From DYJE01 sp964637565 (GTDB lineage: Bacteria; Desulfobacterota; Desulfobacteria; Desulfobacterales; Desulfolunaceae), in contig CAZWTY010000074.1 of NCBI GenBank assembly GCA_964637565.1, positions 1 through 22,400 of the forward strand: 22,400 nucleotides of DNA, read 5' to 3'. The notes beneath the pieces were generated by a model, which worked only from the letters and a program-made list of their open reading frames with translations, was not told the origin of the DNA and ran no database searches. Below, piece after piece: positions 12,802 through 20,439 of the stretch (its first letter is position 1; the number at the start of each line of letters is the position of its first letter). The position numbers were made by a program, and so were the translations under genes.

Positions 12802-15054
12802 TTAGAGACCCAGCAGCTTCCGGTTGATGTCACGGCACAGAAAGGAACTGTCTTTCAGATCCGAGCCCTCGAAAGAACGGACAGGAACGGCGCCCATCAG
12901 GGAATTGGTGAGAAAGACCGCGTCATACTGATCCATTCTGAAGGGGAACACCTTCCGGTCACACACCTCGTACCCCTCCGACACCAGAAGCCTTCGCACG
13001 TTTTTTTCCATGACCCCTTTGAGGACATACTCCGAGGAGGGGCAGACCAGGGTTTTGCCCTGGACGAACAGGATGTTTGCCGTGTTCGTCTCGGATATGC
13101 TGCCGTCGATGTTGAGGATCAGGGCTTCGTCAAACCCGTTTTCACGGGCTTTTTCTCCGGCCTGAAGGCAGAACTGGTAGTTCATGGACTTGTGGGCGGC
13201 CATCGGGGTGTGGCGGGGGTTTTCGTAGAGTCCCAGGTCGATGCCGTCTTTTCGGAGGGCCGTGAGCCGGTGCACGTAGGGCCTGGCGGTCACCACCATG
13301 ATGTCGTCGAAGGGGGCCTTGTCACGGCTTCCACGGCAGGCCATGATTTTCACGGCGGCCGTCTGGCGGGTCAGGCCGTTGGCCGCGATCAGGTCCCGGA
13401 TGATCCGGTCAAACGACAGATCGGGGAAAGGCCGTCCGAAAAAAAGCCGGAACGACGCGGCGAGACGGCTTAGATGGTCGTCGAGAAAAAAAATCCGGCC
13501 CTGATCCACCCGCAGGGTTTCGAAAAACCCGTGACCGTACTGGGCCGCCTGGGAAGAAATGGGCAGGGCAAGATCGTCCAAGGGCACAAGGCCGCCGTTG
13601 ATCCATCCCATAACCGGCCGGTGGGCCGTGGCCGGTGTTTCCTTTCCCGATCCCGAAAACGCCTCGAAAAGGGTCCGGCCCTTGTGCAGGGTTTCCTGGT
13701 ATTCATCCAGGGGGTCTGAATCGTAGACCACCCCGCCTCCCACGGAAAACACCATACGGTCGTTCACGATGGTGGCCGTCCGGATGGCGATGGAAAGATC
13801 CATGGAGCCTCCGAAGCCGAAATAGCCGATGGACCCGGTGTAGATGTGGCGGCGCCGTGTCTCCAGTTCGTCGATGATTTCCATGCTTCGGATTTTGGGG
13901 CATCCCGTGATGGACCCTCCGGGAAAGGTGGCCCGGACGATGTCCACGCAGTCCATGCCCTGGTCCAGTTCGCCTTCGACGATGGAGATCAGGTGAAACA
14001 CGTTGGTGTAAGCCTCCACCCGCTTGTGTTCTTTGACCCGGACGCCCCCGCCCTTGCAGACACGGCCCAGGTCGTTTCGCATCAGGTCCACGATCATCGA
14101 CAGTTCCGCATCGTCTTTCCGGCTTTGGACCAGTTCGTTTTTCAGGGCTGCGTCTTGTTCCGGCAAACAACCCCGCGGCCGGGTTCCCTTGATGGGCCGC
14201 GTTTCCACCAGGCGGCCTGTTTTCAAGATAAACCGTTCGGGAGATGTGGACACCAGCTGATGGTCATTCGCGTGGAGGAAAGCGAAGAACGGGGCCGGGT
14301 TTCGCTTGAAAAGGGTTTTGAACAAACTGAAGGGCCGGCCCTGGAATGCCATGGTGAAGCGCTGGGACATGTTCACCTGGTAGATGTCTCCGGCCCGGAT
14401 GTAGTCCTTGATTTTTTCGATGGCGGCCATGTAGCTGGCCTGGTCGAAATTGGACCGGAAGCCTTGGCTGTCTCCGGAAAATCCCGGGTCTTCCGCCGGT
14501 GGTCCGGCCAGGGTGGCAAAAAACCATGCCCTGGTCCGTTCGGTGTCTCCGGGTGCGGCTCCTTTCGTTTCAGGAATGAACAGGGTTGTTTTCCCGCTGT
14601 TCCGGTCATGGACCAGGGCGAGAGAAGGCAGGGTCAGCCAGATCGAGGGAAGGTCCAGGTCGTCCAGGGAGGTGCGGGGCAGGTTCTCGATGGCGTCTTT
14701 GAGATCGTAGGCCAGGTATCCCAGAAGGCCCGATTCGAAGGGCATTTCGCCAACCGCTTCCGGCATCTGGAAATGGCGGAGAATCAGCCTGAGCGTGTCC
14801 AGCGGATCAGCCGAAAACCGTACGGTTTCCTCCCCATAACAGAGTTCCATGTCTTTTCCCCGGCCCCGGAAGGTCAAAAGGGGGCGGACACCGAGGATAT
14901 GGAATCGGGCGCAGTCCAGGTCTCCGCCGCTCAAAAGGCAGACCGTGCCCGGCATGCGGGCGAACCGTTCCGCCACGTCGATGAACGGTTCGGAAAGAAC
15001 GATATCTTCACGGGGTATGCGGGTGATCCGGCCGATGTGTGAAAGAAGCTCCAT
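12802..15054 (-). CDS. pabB: Fused aminodeoxychorismate synthase component I / aminodeoxychorismate lyase (PabB-PabC)
   Basis: A 750-aa bifunctional enzyme converting chorismate plus ammonia to 4-amino-4-deoxychorismate and then to p-aminobenzoate and pyruvate for folate. Residues 10-165 are the TrpE/PabB N-terminal domain. Residues 200-468 are the chorismate-binding domain, with PIKGTRPRG (287-295; the Lys marks PabB, TrpE has Ala), LMRNDLGRV (324-332), ATFPGGSITGCPK (375-387) and IYTGSIGYFG. A short linker (470-480) leads to a class IV PLP aminotransferase fold, residues 482-745, with YGHGFFETLR (506-515), the PLP lysine K622 in AAHKSMNYQ, and NIDGSISETNTANILF (648-663). GGAG lies eight bases before ATG. 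It starts 19 bp after pabA, so the two form an operon and PabA supplies ammonia. Confidence 0.95.
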   Translation of the reverse strand: MELLSHIGRITRIPREDIVLSEPFIDVAERFARMPGTVCLLSGGDLDCARFHILGVRPLLTFRGRGKDMELCYGEETVRFSADPLDTLRLILRHFQMPEAVGEMPFESGLLGYLAYDLKDAIENLPRTSLDDLDLPSIWLTLPSLALVHDRNSGKTTLFIPETKGAAPGDTERTRAWFFATLAGPPAEDPGFSGDSQGFRSNFDQASYMAAIEKIKDYIRAGDIYQVNMSQRFTMAFQGRPFSLFKTLFKRNPAPFFAFLHANDHQLVSTSPERFILKTGRLVETRPIKGTRPRGCLPEQDAALKNELVQSRKDDAELSMIVDLMRNDLGRVCKGGGVRVKEHKRVEAYTNVFHLISIVEGELDQGMDCVDIVRATFPGGSITGCPKIRSMEIIDELETRRRHIYTGSIGYFGFGGSMDLSIAIRTATIVNDRMVFSVGGGVVYDSDPLDEYQETLHKGRTLFEAFSGSGKETPATAHRPVMGWINGGLVPLDDLALPISSQAAQYGHGFFETLRVDQGRIFFLDDHLSRLAASFRLFFGRPFPDLSFDRIIRDLIAANGLTRQTAAVKIMACRGSRDKAPFDDIMVVTARPYVHRLTALRKDGIDLGLYENPRHTPMAAHKSMNYQFCLQAGEKARENGFDEALILNIDGSISETNTANILFVQGKTLVCPSSEYVLKGVMEKNVRRLLVSEGYEVCDRKVFPFRMDQYDAVFLTNSLMGAVPVRSFEGSDLKDSSFLCRDINRKLLGL

Positions 15055-15073
15055 GATGTGTCTCCAAAAAGTG

Positions 15074-15685
15074 TCAGCGCCAGCCTTGGACTTGGCTGTA
15101 AGCCCCTTTCAGGGGGCCGTGGTCGAGAAAGTTTTCGATGATCCTGAATCCGTGCTCGGTGAGAAAGCTTTCCGGATGGAACTGGACCCCGAAAAGGGGG
15201 AACGTTCGGTGGGAGATGCCCATGATCACGCCGTCGTCACAGGCCGCGTCGATACTGAACGCATTCTGGCCTTCCGGGGGAACGATCATCAGGGAGTGGT
15301 AGCGGGCCACGTTAAACGGCGAGGGAAGCCCTTTGAAAAGCCCTTGTTCACGGTGGGTCACGGGGCTTGTCTTTCCGTGAACAGGCACGGGGGCCCGCCG
15401 CGTTTCACCGCCAAAGGCCTCGTTGATGCACTGCATGCCCAGGCAGACCCCCAGGACCGGCTTTTTTGTGTGAAACGCCCGGATGATGGGAATGGACACA
15501 CCGGCATGGGCCGGGTCTTTCGGCCCGGGGCTCACGAGGATGTAGTCCGGATCGAGGATCTCCGCCTGGCGCACCGACAGCCTGTCACTGCGGAACACTT
15601 TGACGGAAAGATCGTACATCCTGAACATCTGGACAAGATTGAAGGTAAACGAGTCGTAATTGTCGATCACAAGAAGCGTTGCCAT
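15074..15685 (-). CDS. pabA: Aminodeoxychorismate/anthranilate synthase glutamine amidotransferase PabA
   Basis: A 203-aa class I glutaminase that hydrolyses glutamine and channels ammonia to PabB. The catalytic triad is visible: C81 in LGVCLGMQ, then H170 and E172 in VQFHPESF. The N-terminal LLVIDNYDSFTFNLVQ and the oxyanion-loop VSPGPKDPAHAG are standard. PabA and TrpG look alike by sequence; the adjacent fused PabBC, with its PIKGT lysine, supports the folate role, though dual use with a distant trpE is possible. Ribosome site AAGGA lies upstream. It is first gene of pabA-pabBC, separated from nadB by a terminator. Confidence 0.93.
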   Translation of the reverse strand: MATLLVIDNYDSFTFNLVQMFRMYDLSVKVFRSDRLSVRQAEILDPDYILVSPGPKDPAHAGVSIPIIRAFHTKKPVLGVCLGMQCINEAFGGETRRAPVPVHGKTSPVTHREQGLFKGLPSPFNVARYHSLMIVPPEGQNAFSIDAACDDGVIMGISHRTFPLFGVQFHPESFLTEHGFRIIENFLDHGPLKGAYSQVQGWR

Positions 15686-15716
15686 GGCACATGTCCTTGC
15701 GGGTCACCGTTTTCGT

Positions 15717-15754
15717 TAAAAACACAAACGCCACCCCACAGAGTCTGGGTGGCG
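15717..15754 (-). terminator. Terminator of nadB
   Basis: CGCCACCC (15729-15736) pairs with GGGTGGCG (15747-15754). Read on the minus strand it is followed by TTTGTGTTTTT. It lies about 70 bp past the nadB stop and just ahead of pabA. The plus side also has CTTTTC, so it may work weakly both ways. Confidence 0.65.
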
Positions 15755-15822
15755 CTTTTCGCCTGAAACATAACTCAGATAAACTGGCTTATTACAATTT
15801 CAAAAGGCCGCCATACCTTCCA

Positions 15823-17469
15823 TCACCCCTCGGGAATCCGTTTGAGCACCGTATCGTTCAGCCAGCCGACGTCGTCTTTTTCCGGGTATTCGATGGTGTA
15901 GTGGAGTCCCCGGCTTTCCTTGCGGCGCATGGCGCAGGTGATGATCAGCTCGGACACGGTGGCGATGTTCCTCAGTTCGATGAGATCCGAGGTGACCTTG
16001 AAATCCCAGTAGTATTCCCGGATCTCTTTCTGGATGTTGGTGATGCGGCGCATGGCCCTTTCCAGGCGTTTGTTGGACCGGACCACGCCGACGTAATCCC
16101 ACATGAACCTTCGGATCTCGTCCCAGTTGTGGGAAACCAGGCTGACTTCGTCGCTGTCCGTGGTGCCGGTGTCGTCCCAGTCGGGAATGTCGAAGGGCAG
16201 GGCATTTTTCTCGCGGCTTTCCTGGAGCGTCAGAAGGGCGTTTTTCGCGGCCCGGTCCGCGTAGACCAGGGCTTCCAGAAGGGAGTTGCTGGCCAGGCGG
16301 TTGGCGCCGTGAAGGCCGGTGCAGGCCGTTTCACCGATGGCGTAGAGGTTGTTGACGTCCGTTTTCCCGTTGAGGTCCGTGGCCACGCCCCCGCACATGT
16401 AATGGGCCGCAGGCACCACGGGAATCGGATCTTTCGTCATGTCGTAACCGTAGGACAGGCACTTGCTGTACAGGTTGGGAAAACGCTTTTTCACGAAGGC
16501 CGGATCTTTGTGGGAGATGTCGAGAAACACCGAGTCTTCGCCGCTTTTTTTCAGTTCCGAGTCAATGGACCGGGAGACCACGTCACGGCAGGCCAGATCT
16601 TTCAACGGATCGTATTTCTCCATGAAGGGGTTGCCGGCTTTGTCGATGAGGATTCCGCCTTCTCCCCGGACCGCTTCGGAAATCAGGAAGTTTTTCGCTT
16701 CCGGATGGTACAGGCAGGTGGGATGGAACTGGACGAATTCCAGGTTGGCCACGGAAGCCCCGGCCCGGTAGCCCATGGCGATGCCGTCGCCGGTGGCCAC
16801 GTCGGGGTTGCTGGTGTAAAGGTACACCTTGCCGGCCCCTCCCGAGGCGAGAACCGTGGCCCGGGCGGAAAAGGTCTTGACCGTCTTTCCTTTGATGTCG
16901 AGGATATAGGCGCCGCAGCAGTGGGATTCGTGCTGCTTGATGATCACACCGCTCCTCATGCGTGTGGAGTAGGTGATCAGGTCCAGGGCGATGTGGTGTT
17001 CGTACAGGGTGATGTTGGGGTGGTTTTTCGCGTGTTCAACCAGGACCTGCTCCATGGCCCGGCCGGTCATGTCGTCGGCGTGGATCACCCGGTTTTCCGA
17101 ATGACCGCCCTCCCGTCCCAGATCGTATTCCGTGCCCGGGGACCTGTGGTCTTCCTCGCTGCGGCTGAACTTGACGCCCATGTGGATCAGCTCGTGGATC
17201 AGTCCGGGGCCGTTTTTCACCACCATCTCCACCACGTCCCGGTTGCACAGGCCGTCGCCGGAGGACAGGGTGTCCTTGATGTGGAGGTCGAAGGAGTCCA
17301 CGGAACTTAAAACCGCGGCGATACCACCCTGGGCGTAGGCCGTGTTGCTTTCCATGACGTCACGTTTCGTGACAAGGGCCACCCTGCCGTGGTCGGCCAC
17401 TTTGAGGGCGAAGGACAAACCCGCCACCCCGCTTCCGATAACCAGGAAATCCGTGTTGTATTCCCGCAT
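15823..17469 (-). CDS. nadB: L-aspartate oxidase NadB
   Basis: A 548-aa FAD enzyme that oxidises L-aspartate to iminoaspartate, the first step of de novo NAD synthesis; in anaerobes fumarate can serve as acceptor. Visible: dinucleotide-binding VIGSGVAGLSFAL (10-22); NTAYAQGGIAAV (42-53) as in the fumarate reductase/NadB fold; REGGHSENRVIHADDMTGRA (118-137); LASGGAGKVYLYTSNP; EFVQFHPTCLYHP; PAAHYMCGGVATDLNG; and IGETACTGLHGANRLASNSL near residue 390, which binds FAD. The C-terminal helical domain (about 420-530) matches NadB rather than succinate dehydrogenase. Length equals the usual 530-550. nadA and nadC are not in the window. The ribosome site is weak. The start lies 34 bp past the SH3 gene, suggesting co-transcription. 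Confidence 0.96.
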   Translation of the reverse strand: MREYNTDFLVIGSGVAGLSFALKVADHGRVALVTKRDVMESNTAYAQGGIAAVLSSVDSFDLHIKDTLSSGDGLCNRDVVEMVVKNGPGLIHELIHMGVKFSRSEEDHRSPGTEYDLGREGGHSENRVIHADDMTGRAMEQVLVEHAKNHPNITLYEHHIALDLITYSTRMRSGVIIKQHESHCCGAYILDIKGKTVKTFSARATVLASGGAGKVYLYTSNPDVATGDGIAMGYRAGASVANLEFVQFHPTCLYHPEAKNFLISEAVRGEGGILIDKAGNPFMEKYDPLKDLACRDVVSRSIDSELKKSGEDSVFLDISHKDPAFVKKRFPNLYSKCLSYGYDMTKDPIPVVPAAHYMCGGVATDLNGKTDVNNLYAIGETACTGLHGANRLASNSLLEALVYADRAAKNALLTLQESREKNALPFDIPDWDDTGTTDSDEVSLVSHNWDEIRRFMWDYVGVVRSNKRLERAMRRITNIQKEIREYYWDFKVTSDLIELRNIATVSELIITCAMRRKESRGLHYTIEYPEKDDVGWLNDTVLKRIPEG

Positions 17470-17503
17470 GCCGTTTGAATCCCTTTCCCGGAAGCGATAC
17501 CGG

Positions 17504-18142
17504 TCAATCCAGAAACGAGTGACGCCTTTTCTTTTTCAAAGAGTATCCGAGGAGGATTCCCATAAGAAGGACACCGGCCCCGCCGAGAAACCAGTAGATG
17601 TGCTTCTGGGCCACCACGTCGTTCAGCCGGTCCAACTCCTGGTCTTTCTTCTCGATGATCTCCTGCATCTTGGCGTATTCGTCTTTTATTTTCAGGTAAC
17701 GGTCAGAATTGCCTTTCAGCCTGCCGTACTCGCGTTCAAGCTCAGGTCCTCCTTTGCCGGTGGCGGCCAGGGAGGTTTTCAGCGATTCGTTCATTTTTTT
17801 GGTGGCGTCATAATCGGCCTTCATCGCTTCAAATTTTTCTGAAAGCTCCTGGTATTTGACCTGAAGGCTTTTCAGCTGGGCGTTTTTCGGAGGTTCGTCC
17901 GACAGGGCCTGGGTCATCATGAAGCCTTCGGCCCCATCGGCCAATTTGACTCTGGACCATTCGGCCTGGGTCTCGAGGACCGTGATTTTGGATCCGGACT
18001 GTACCATCCGAAGCACTTTGCTGTTGAAGCCCGGAGCGACGCGCAGCGACGTTTTGAGCGTGTCGGACACGTAGAGTTCTTTGGAGAGGGCGGGGCATGA
18101 CAACAGAAGAATGACAATTCCTGAGAGGAAGAAACGTTTCAT
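17504..18142 (-). CDS. SH3-domain membrane protein, YgiM/TIGR04211 type
   Basis: A 212-aa envelope protein. Residues 1-20 are a signal peptide (MKRFFLSGIVILLLSCPALS). Residues 22-80 are a bacterial SH3 domain beginning LYVSDTLKTSLRVAPGFNSK, with the YVSD..kt.lR..P pattern of the TIGR04211/YgiM family. A coiled coil follows (about 86-180: LKSLQVKYQELSEKFEAMKA and on), then one membrane helix (182-201) and a basic cytoplasmic end KKKRRH. This gives a periplasmic SH3 plus coil on an inner-membrane anchor. Members probably bind peptidoglycan or envelope partners. The start at 18142 is set by CAGGAG six bases upstream; the frame opens 17 codons earlier without one. It is upstream of nadB, but I see no functional link. 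Confidence 0.88.
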   Translation of the reverse strand: MKRFFLSGIVILLLSCPALSKELYVSDTLKTSLRVAPGFNSKVLRMVQSGSKITVLETQAEWSRVKLADGAEGFMMTQALSDEPPKNAQLKSLQVKYQELSEKFEAMKADYDATKKMNESLKTSLAATGKGGPELEREYGRLKGNSDRYLKIKDEYAKMQEIIEKKDQELDRLNDVVAQKHIYWFLGGAGVLLMGILLGYSLKKKRRHSFLD

Positions 18143-18444
18143 AAGCCGCTCCTGTAGATGGCAACGATGGGTTTTTTGACGGACGACCGCCATAACACGA
18201 TCAAATGATAACGAATTTTTTTAATAGTTGGGCTATACCTTATCCAACGGTGTGTCGCAATAGAAAATCGAAAATCCACGGCGCTTTCCGTGATAAACTT
18301 TATCGTCGGAGCGCAGGATTCAGGGTTTTCCTGTGGTTTTTTTTGTGATAGGGAAATCATCCGATGAGGAGTTTCGTGCGGTGCGGGTCGCGTTGCAGGA
18401 TACCGGAAAATCAAGATGATGTGACTGAAACGGGAGACAGGGAG
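18143..18444. other. Divergent intergenic region, SH3 gene / DUF1178 gene
   Basis: About 300 bp that must hold both promoters. AT-rich patches lie at 18200-18260. TTGGAT and TATTAA on the minus strand are 15 bp apart, too close for a convincing promoter. A frame in phase with the DUF1178 gene is open from 18364, but the ribosome site points to 18445. Confidence 0.45.
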
Positions 18445-18867
18445 ATGATCGCGTTCGATCTGCAGTGTTCAAAAGGGCATACCTTCGAAGGGTGGTTTGA
18501 CGACCGGGAAGCCTTTGAAGATCAGAAGAAAAAAGGTCTCGTTTCCTGTCCCCTGTGCGACGACACAGGTGTTTTCATTGTTCTGAGCACCTTCTCGATT
18601 CCCAAGGCCCAGTTCCCGGTAAAAAAGGAAACCAGCCGCCACCTGGCCGTGGGGGATATCAGCCGCATGGTCACCGAATTTGTCGAAAAGAATTTCGACG
18701 ACGTGGGAACGGATTTTACCCGCGAAGCTCTGAAAATCCATTATGGTGTGGCCGAGCCACGGAATATCCGGGGGGTCAGTTCGCCTGAAGAGGAAAAACT
18801 CCTCGAAAAGGAAGGGGTTCCCCTCCTGAAAGTCCCCATTCCTGAAAAGACGGACAAAGCCCACTGA
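18445..18867 (+). CDS. DUF1178 zinc-ribbon protein
   Basis: A 140-aa soluble protein. It begins MIAFDLQCSKGHTFEGWFDD, matching the DUF1178 opening MI.YdL.C..GH.FEgWF. C8 and H12, with C35 and C38 in SCPLCDD, form a probable zinc ribbon. A linker and a helical segment follow (DISRMVTEFVEKNFDDVGTD, about 72-91), ending with a conserved-looking HYGVAEPRNIRG (about 101-112), then a charged tail. The family is small and uncharacterised; a regulatory or RNA-linked role has been guessed from the zinc ribbon, but that is not shown here. Start ATG 18445 sits behind GGGAG nine bases away. Its stop is only 4 bp from the convergent stop of the FN3/barrel gene, with no terminator between. Confidence 0.9.
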   Translation: MIAFDLQCSKGHTFEGWFDDREAFEDQKKKGLVSCPLCDDTGVFIVLSTFSIPKAQFPVKKETSRHLAVGDISRMVTEFVEKNFDDVGTDFTREALKIHYGVAEPRNIRGVSSPEEEKLLEKEGVPLLKVPIPEKTDKAH

Positions 18868-18871
18868 TATT

Positions 18872-20230
18872 TCAGAAACAGTACATCACTCCCAGATTGT
18901 AGGAGAGACCGCCCAGATCCACGTCGTTTCGGCCGAAACGGTCGATGGCTGTGTAGCACACTTCGACCAGGACCCCGCCTTTGGCGTAGTATTGCTTATC
19001 CCCGGTCAGGAGTTTTACCCCCGCTTTGCCGTGCCATCCGGACACCCGGCTCTTGTTTTCCCCGTAATAGGCTTTTTCCCTGAACATCCAATAGTCCATG
19101 CCCGCTCCGGCGTAGAGCGTGACCAGGGGGTCCAGGTCCCAGTTGGCGATGGCGGACATGGACAGGGGAATGAGGTCTAACCGTGTCCGTACACCGGTCT
19201 GGTCGTTGGACGGCGTGACGGCGTAGCCTTTGGCGTGGGCGTAGCCGGCGGACACATCCGCTGAAAGCCAGGAGCCGAAACGTCTTTCGAAAAACAAACT
19301 CACCGGCACGATGCTGTCGTAGACCTCGTCCTGGAGTTTTTCCGAGGGAACGAACAGGCCGGCCCGGACACCGAGAAGGTCCCCTTCTTTTATCAGGCTT
19401 TTTTCTTCGGCCTGGGCCATGGATGTGAACACCACCACCGTCAGGAGCCCAAGAACCAGACGTTTGAAGGGGAAACGGAACATGGCGACGGTGAGAAGAA
19501 ACATCAGGCAGGGAACAGCCGTGGGCACCATGGGCTTTGGAACGGTCGAACTGCCGATAAAGCATCCGTCATCCACGTCACCGGTGCTGAAAAGGGTGCC
19601 GAAATCGTCGACCTGGAACGCCGTCTCGTCGGACTGGGCGATGGGCTCACGGTTTCCGTCCAGCAGGGTGACCCTCACGTAACAGGTTCCGTTGTCCAGC
19701 CCGCCCCGGACGACATAACTGTCGTATCTGGCTTCGCCCCCGTCAAGGATGTCCGAGGCCCCCGGTGACGATCCGATGTCGACGGAAAAATATTCCACAC
19801 CCGAAGGGATCTCGTCCAGGCCCACCTGAAGCGTTCCCGAATCCACCAGCTTGATGCTGATCGTCACCGAGCTTGTTTCCGCCGTATCGGTGGTGGGGGA
19901 GGACTCCTCCTCGCCGTCGTAGGCCGTGAGCCTCACCGTGTACTGGGTGTTGTTGTCCAGCCCCCGGATCAGGTAGCTGTAGGTTGGGGACGGGGTCGCC
20001 GGATTGGGAAAGCGGACCCTCACCCAGGCGTCGCTGTCGCTTGTTTTCCAGTAGCTGATGTAGTAGCCGTCGGTGATCTCGTCGTCGTTTGCCGTGAAGG
20101 TCACGGTGATGGAACTGCTGGTGGCCACCAGATTCACAATGTCCGGCGTGGTGGGCACTTCAGAGAAAGCCCGGGTCCATGAAACAAGGACGAGCAAAAG
20201 GGAGAGGCATGCGATTTTTTTCATAATCAT
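18872..20230 (-). CDS. Chimeric exported protein: two FN3 domains, GCFI motif, membrane segment, outer-membrane-like beta-barrel
   Basis: A 452-aa open frame of two parts. Part 1: signal peptide (about 1-23), an FN3 domain (25-118: PDIVNLVATSSSITVTFTAN, then YSYLIRGLDNNTQYTVRLTAYD) and a second FN3-like domain (120-207). It ends in DDGCFIGSS (220-228) and a hydrophobic stretch (236-250) followed by FRFPFKR. That order resembles a C-terminal sorting tag, compare the CFI-box CTERM signals. Part 2: from M250 a second, complete signal peptide (MFRFPFKRLVLGLLTVVVFT, cleavage after AQA at 274), then a beta-barrel-like domain with alternating strands that ends NLGVMYCF, an aromatic terminus typical of outer-membrane proteins. 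So two genes appear joined in frame. The internal ATG (19483) has no ribosome site. An alternative start is ATG 20224, with GGA six bases ahead. Confidence 0.8.
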   Translation of the reverse strand: MIMKKIACLSLLLVLVSWTRAFSEVPTTPDIVNLVATSSSITVTFTANDDEITDGYYISYWKTSDSDAWVRVRFPNPATPSPTYSYLIRGLDNNTQYTVRLTAYDGEEESSPTTDTAETSSVTISIKLVDSGTLQVGLDEIPSGVEYFSVDIGSSPGASDILDGGEARYDSYVVRGGLDNGTCYVRVTLLDGNREPIAQSDETAFQVDDFGTLFSTGDVDDGCFIGSSTVPKPMVPTAVPCLMFLLTVAMFRFPFKRLVLGLLTVVVFTSMAQAEEKSLIKEGDLLGVRAGLFVPSEKLQDEVYDSIVPVSLFFERRFGSWLSADVSAGYAHAKGYAVTPSNDQTGVRTRLDLIPLSMSAIANWDLDPLVTLYAGAGMDYWMFREKAYYGENKSRVSGWHGKAGVKLLTGDKQYYAKGGVLVEVCYTAIDRFGRNDVDLGGLSYNLGVMYCF

Positions 20231-20439
20231 CCGTTGTCAACGTTTGGGGTGCGGTGTCTGCCGAAAAAAGCACGTTCCGGCCTGTCATGCCGGCCTCCGG
20301 GAAAGGGGGCCCTGATCGGCTGGGGAAATCCGTCTGCCGGTTTCATCTGGTTAGAGATACATAAAATTCCATGCAAAAGTCAATTCTTTTAAGGACTGTG
20401 GATAGAACATCAGGGCAAGCCCAGGGTAACATCCGTTCG

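Noticed and set aside
13846..15042. 398-codon plus-strand ORF opposite pabBC
   Set aside because: Shadow of the PabB part, whose motifs and length are complete; no ribosome site or recognisable domain.
15679..17310. 543-codon plus-strand ORF opposite nadB
   Set aside because: Length comes from GC-rich codon bias; nadB on the other strand carries every expected motif, and this frame has none.
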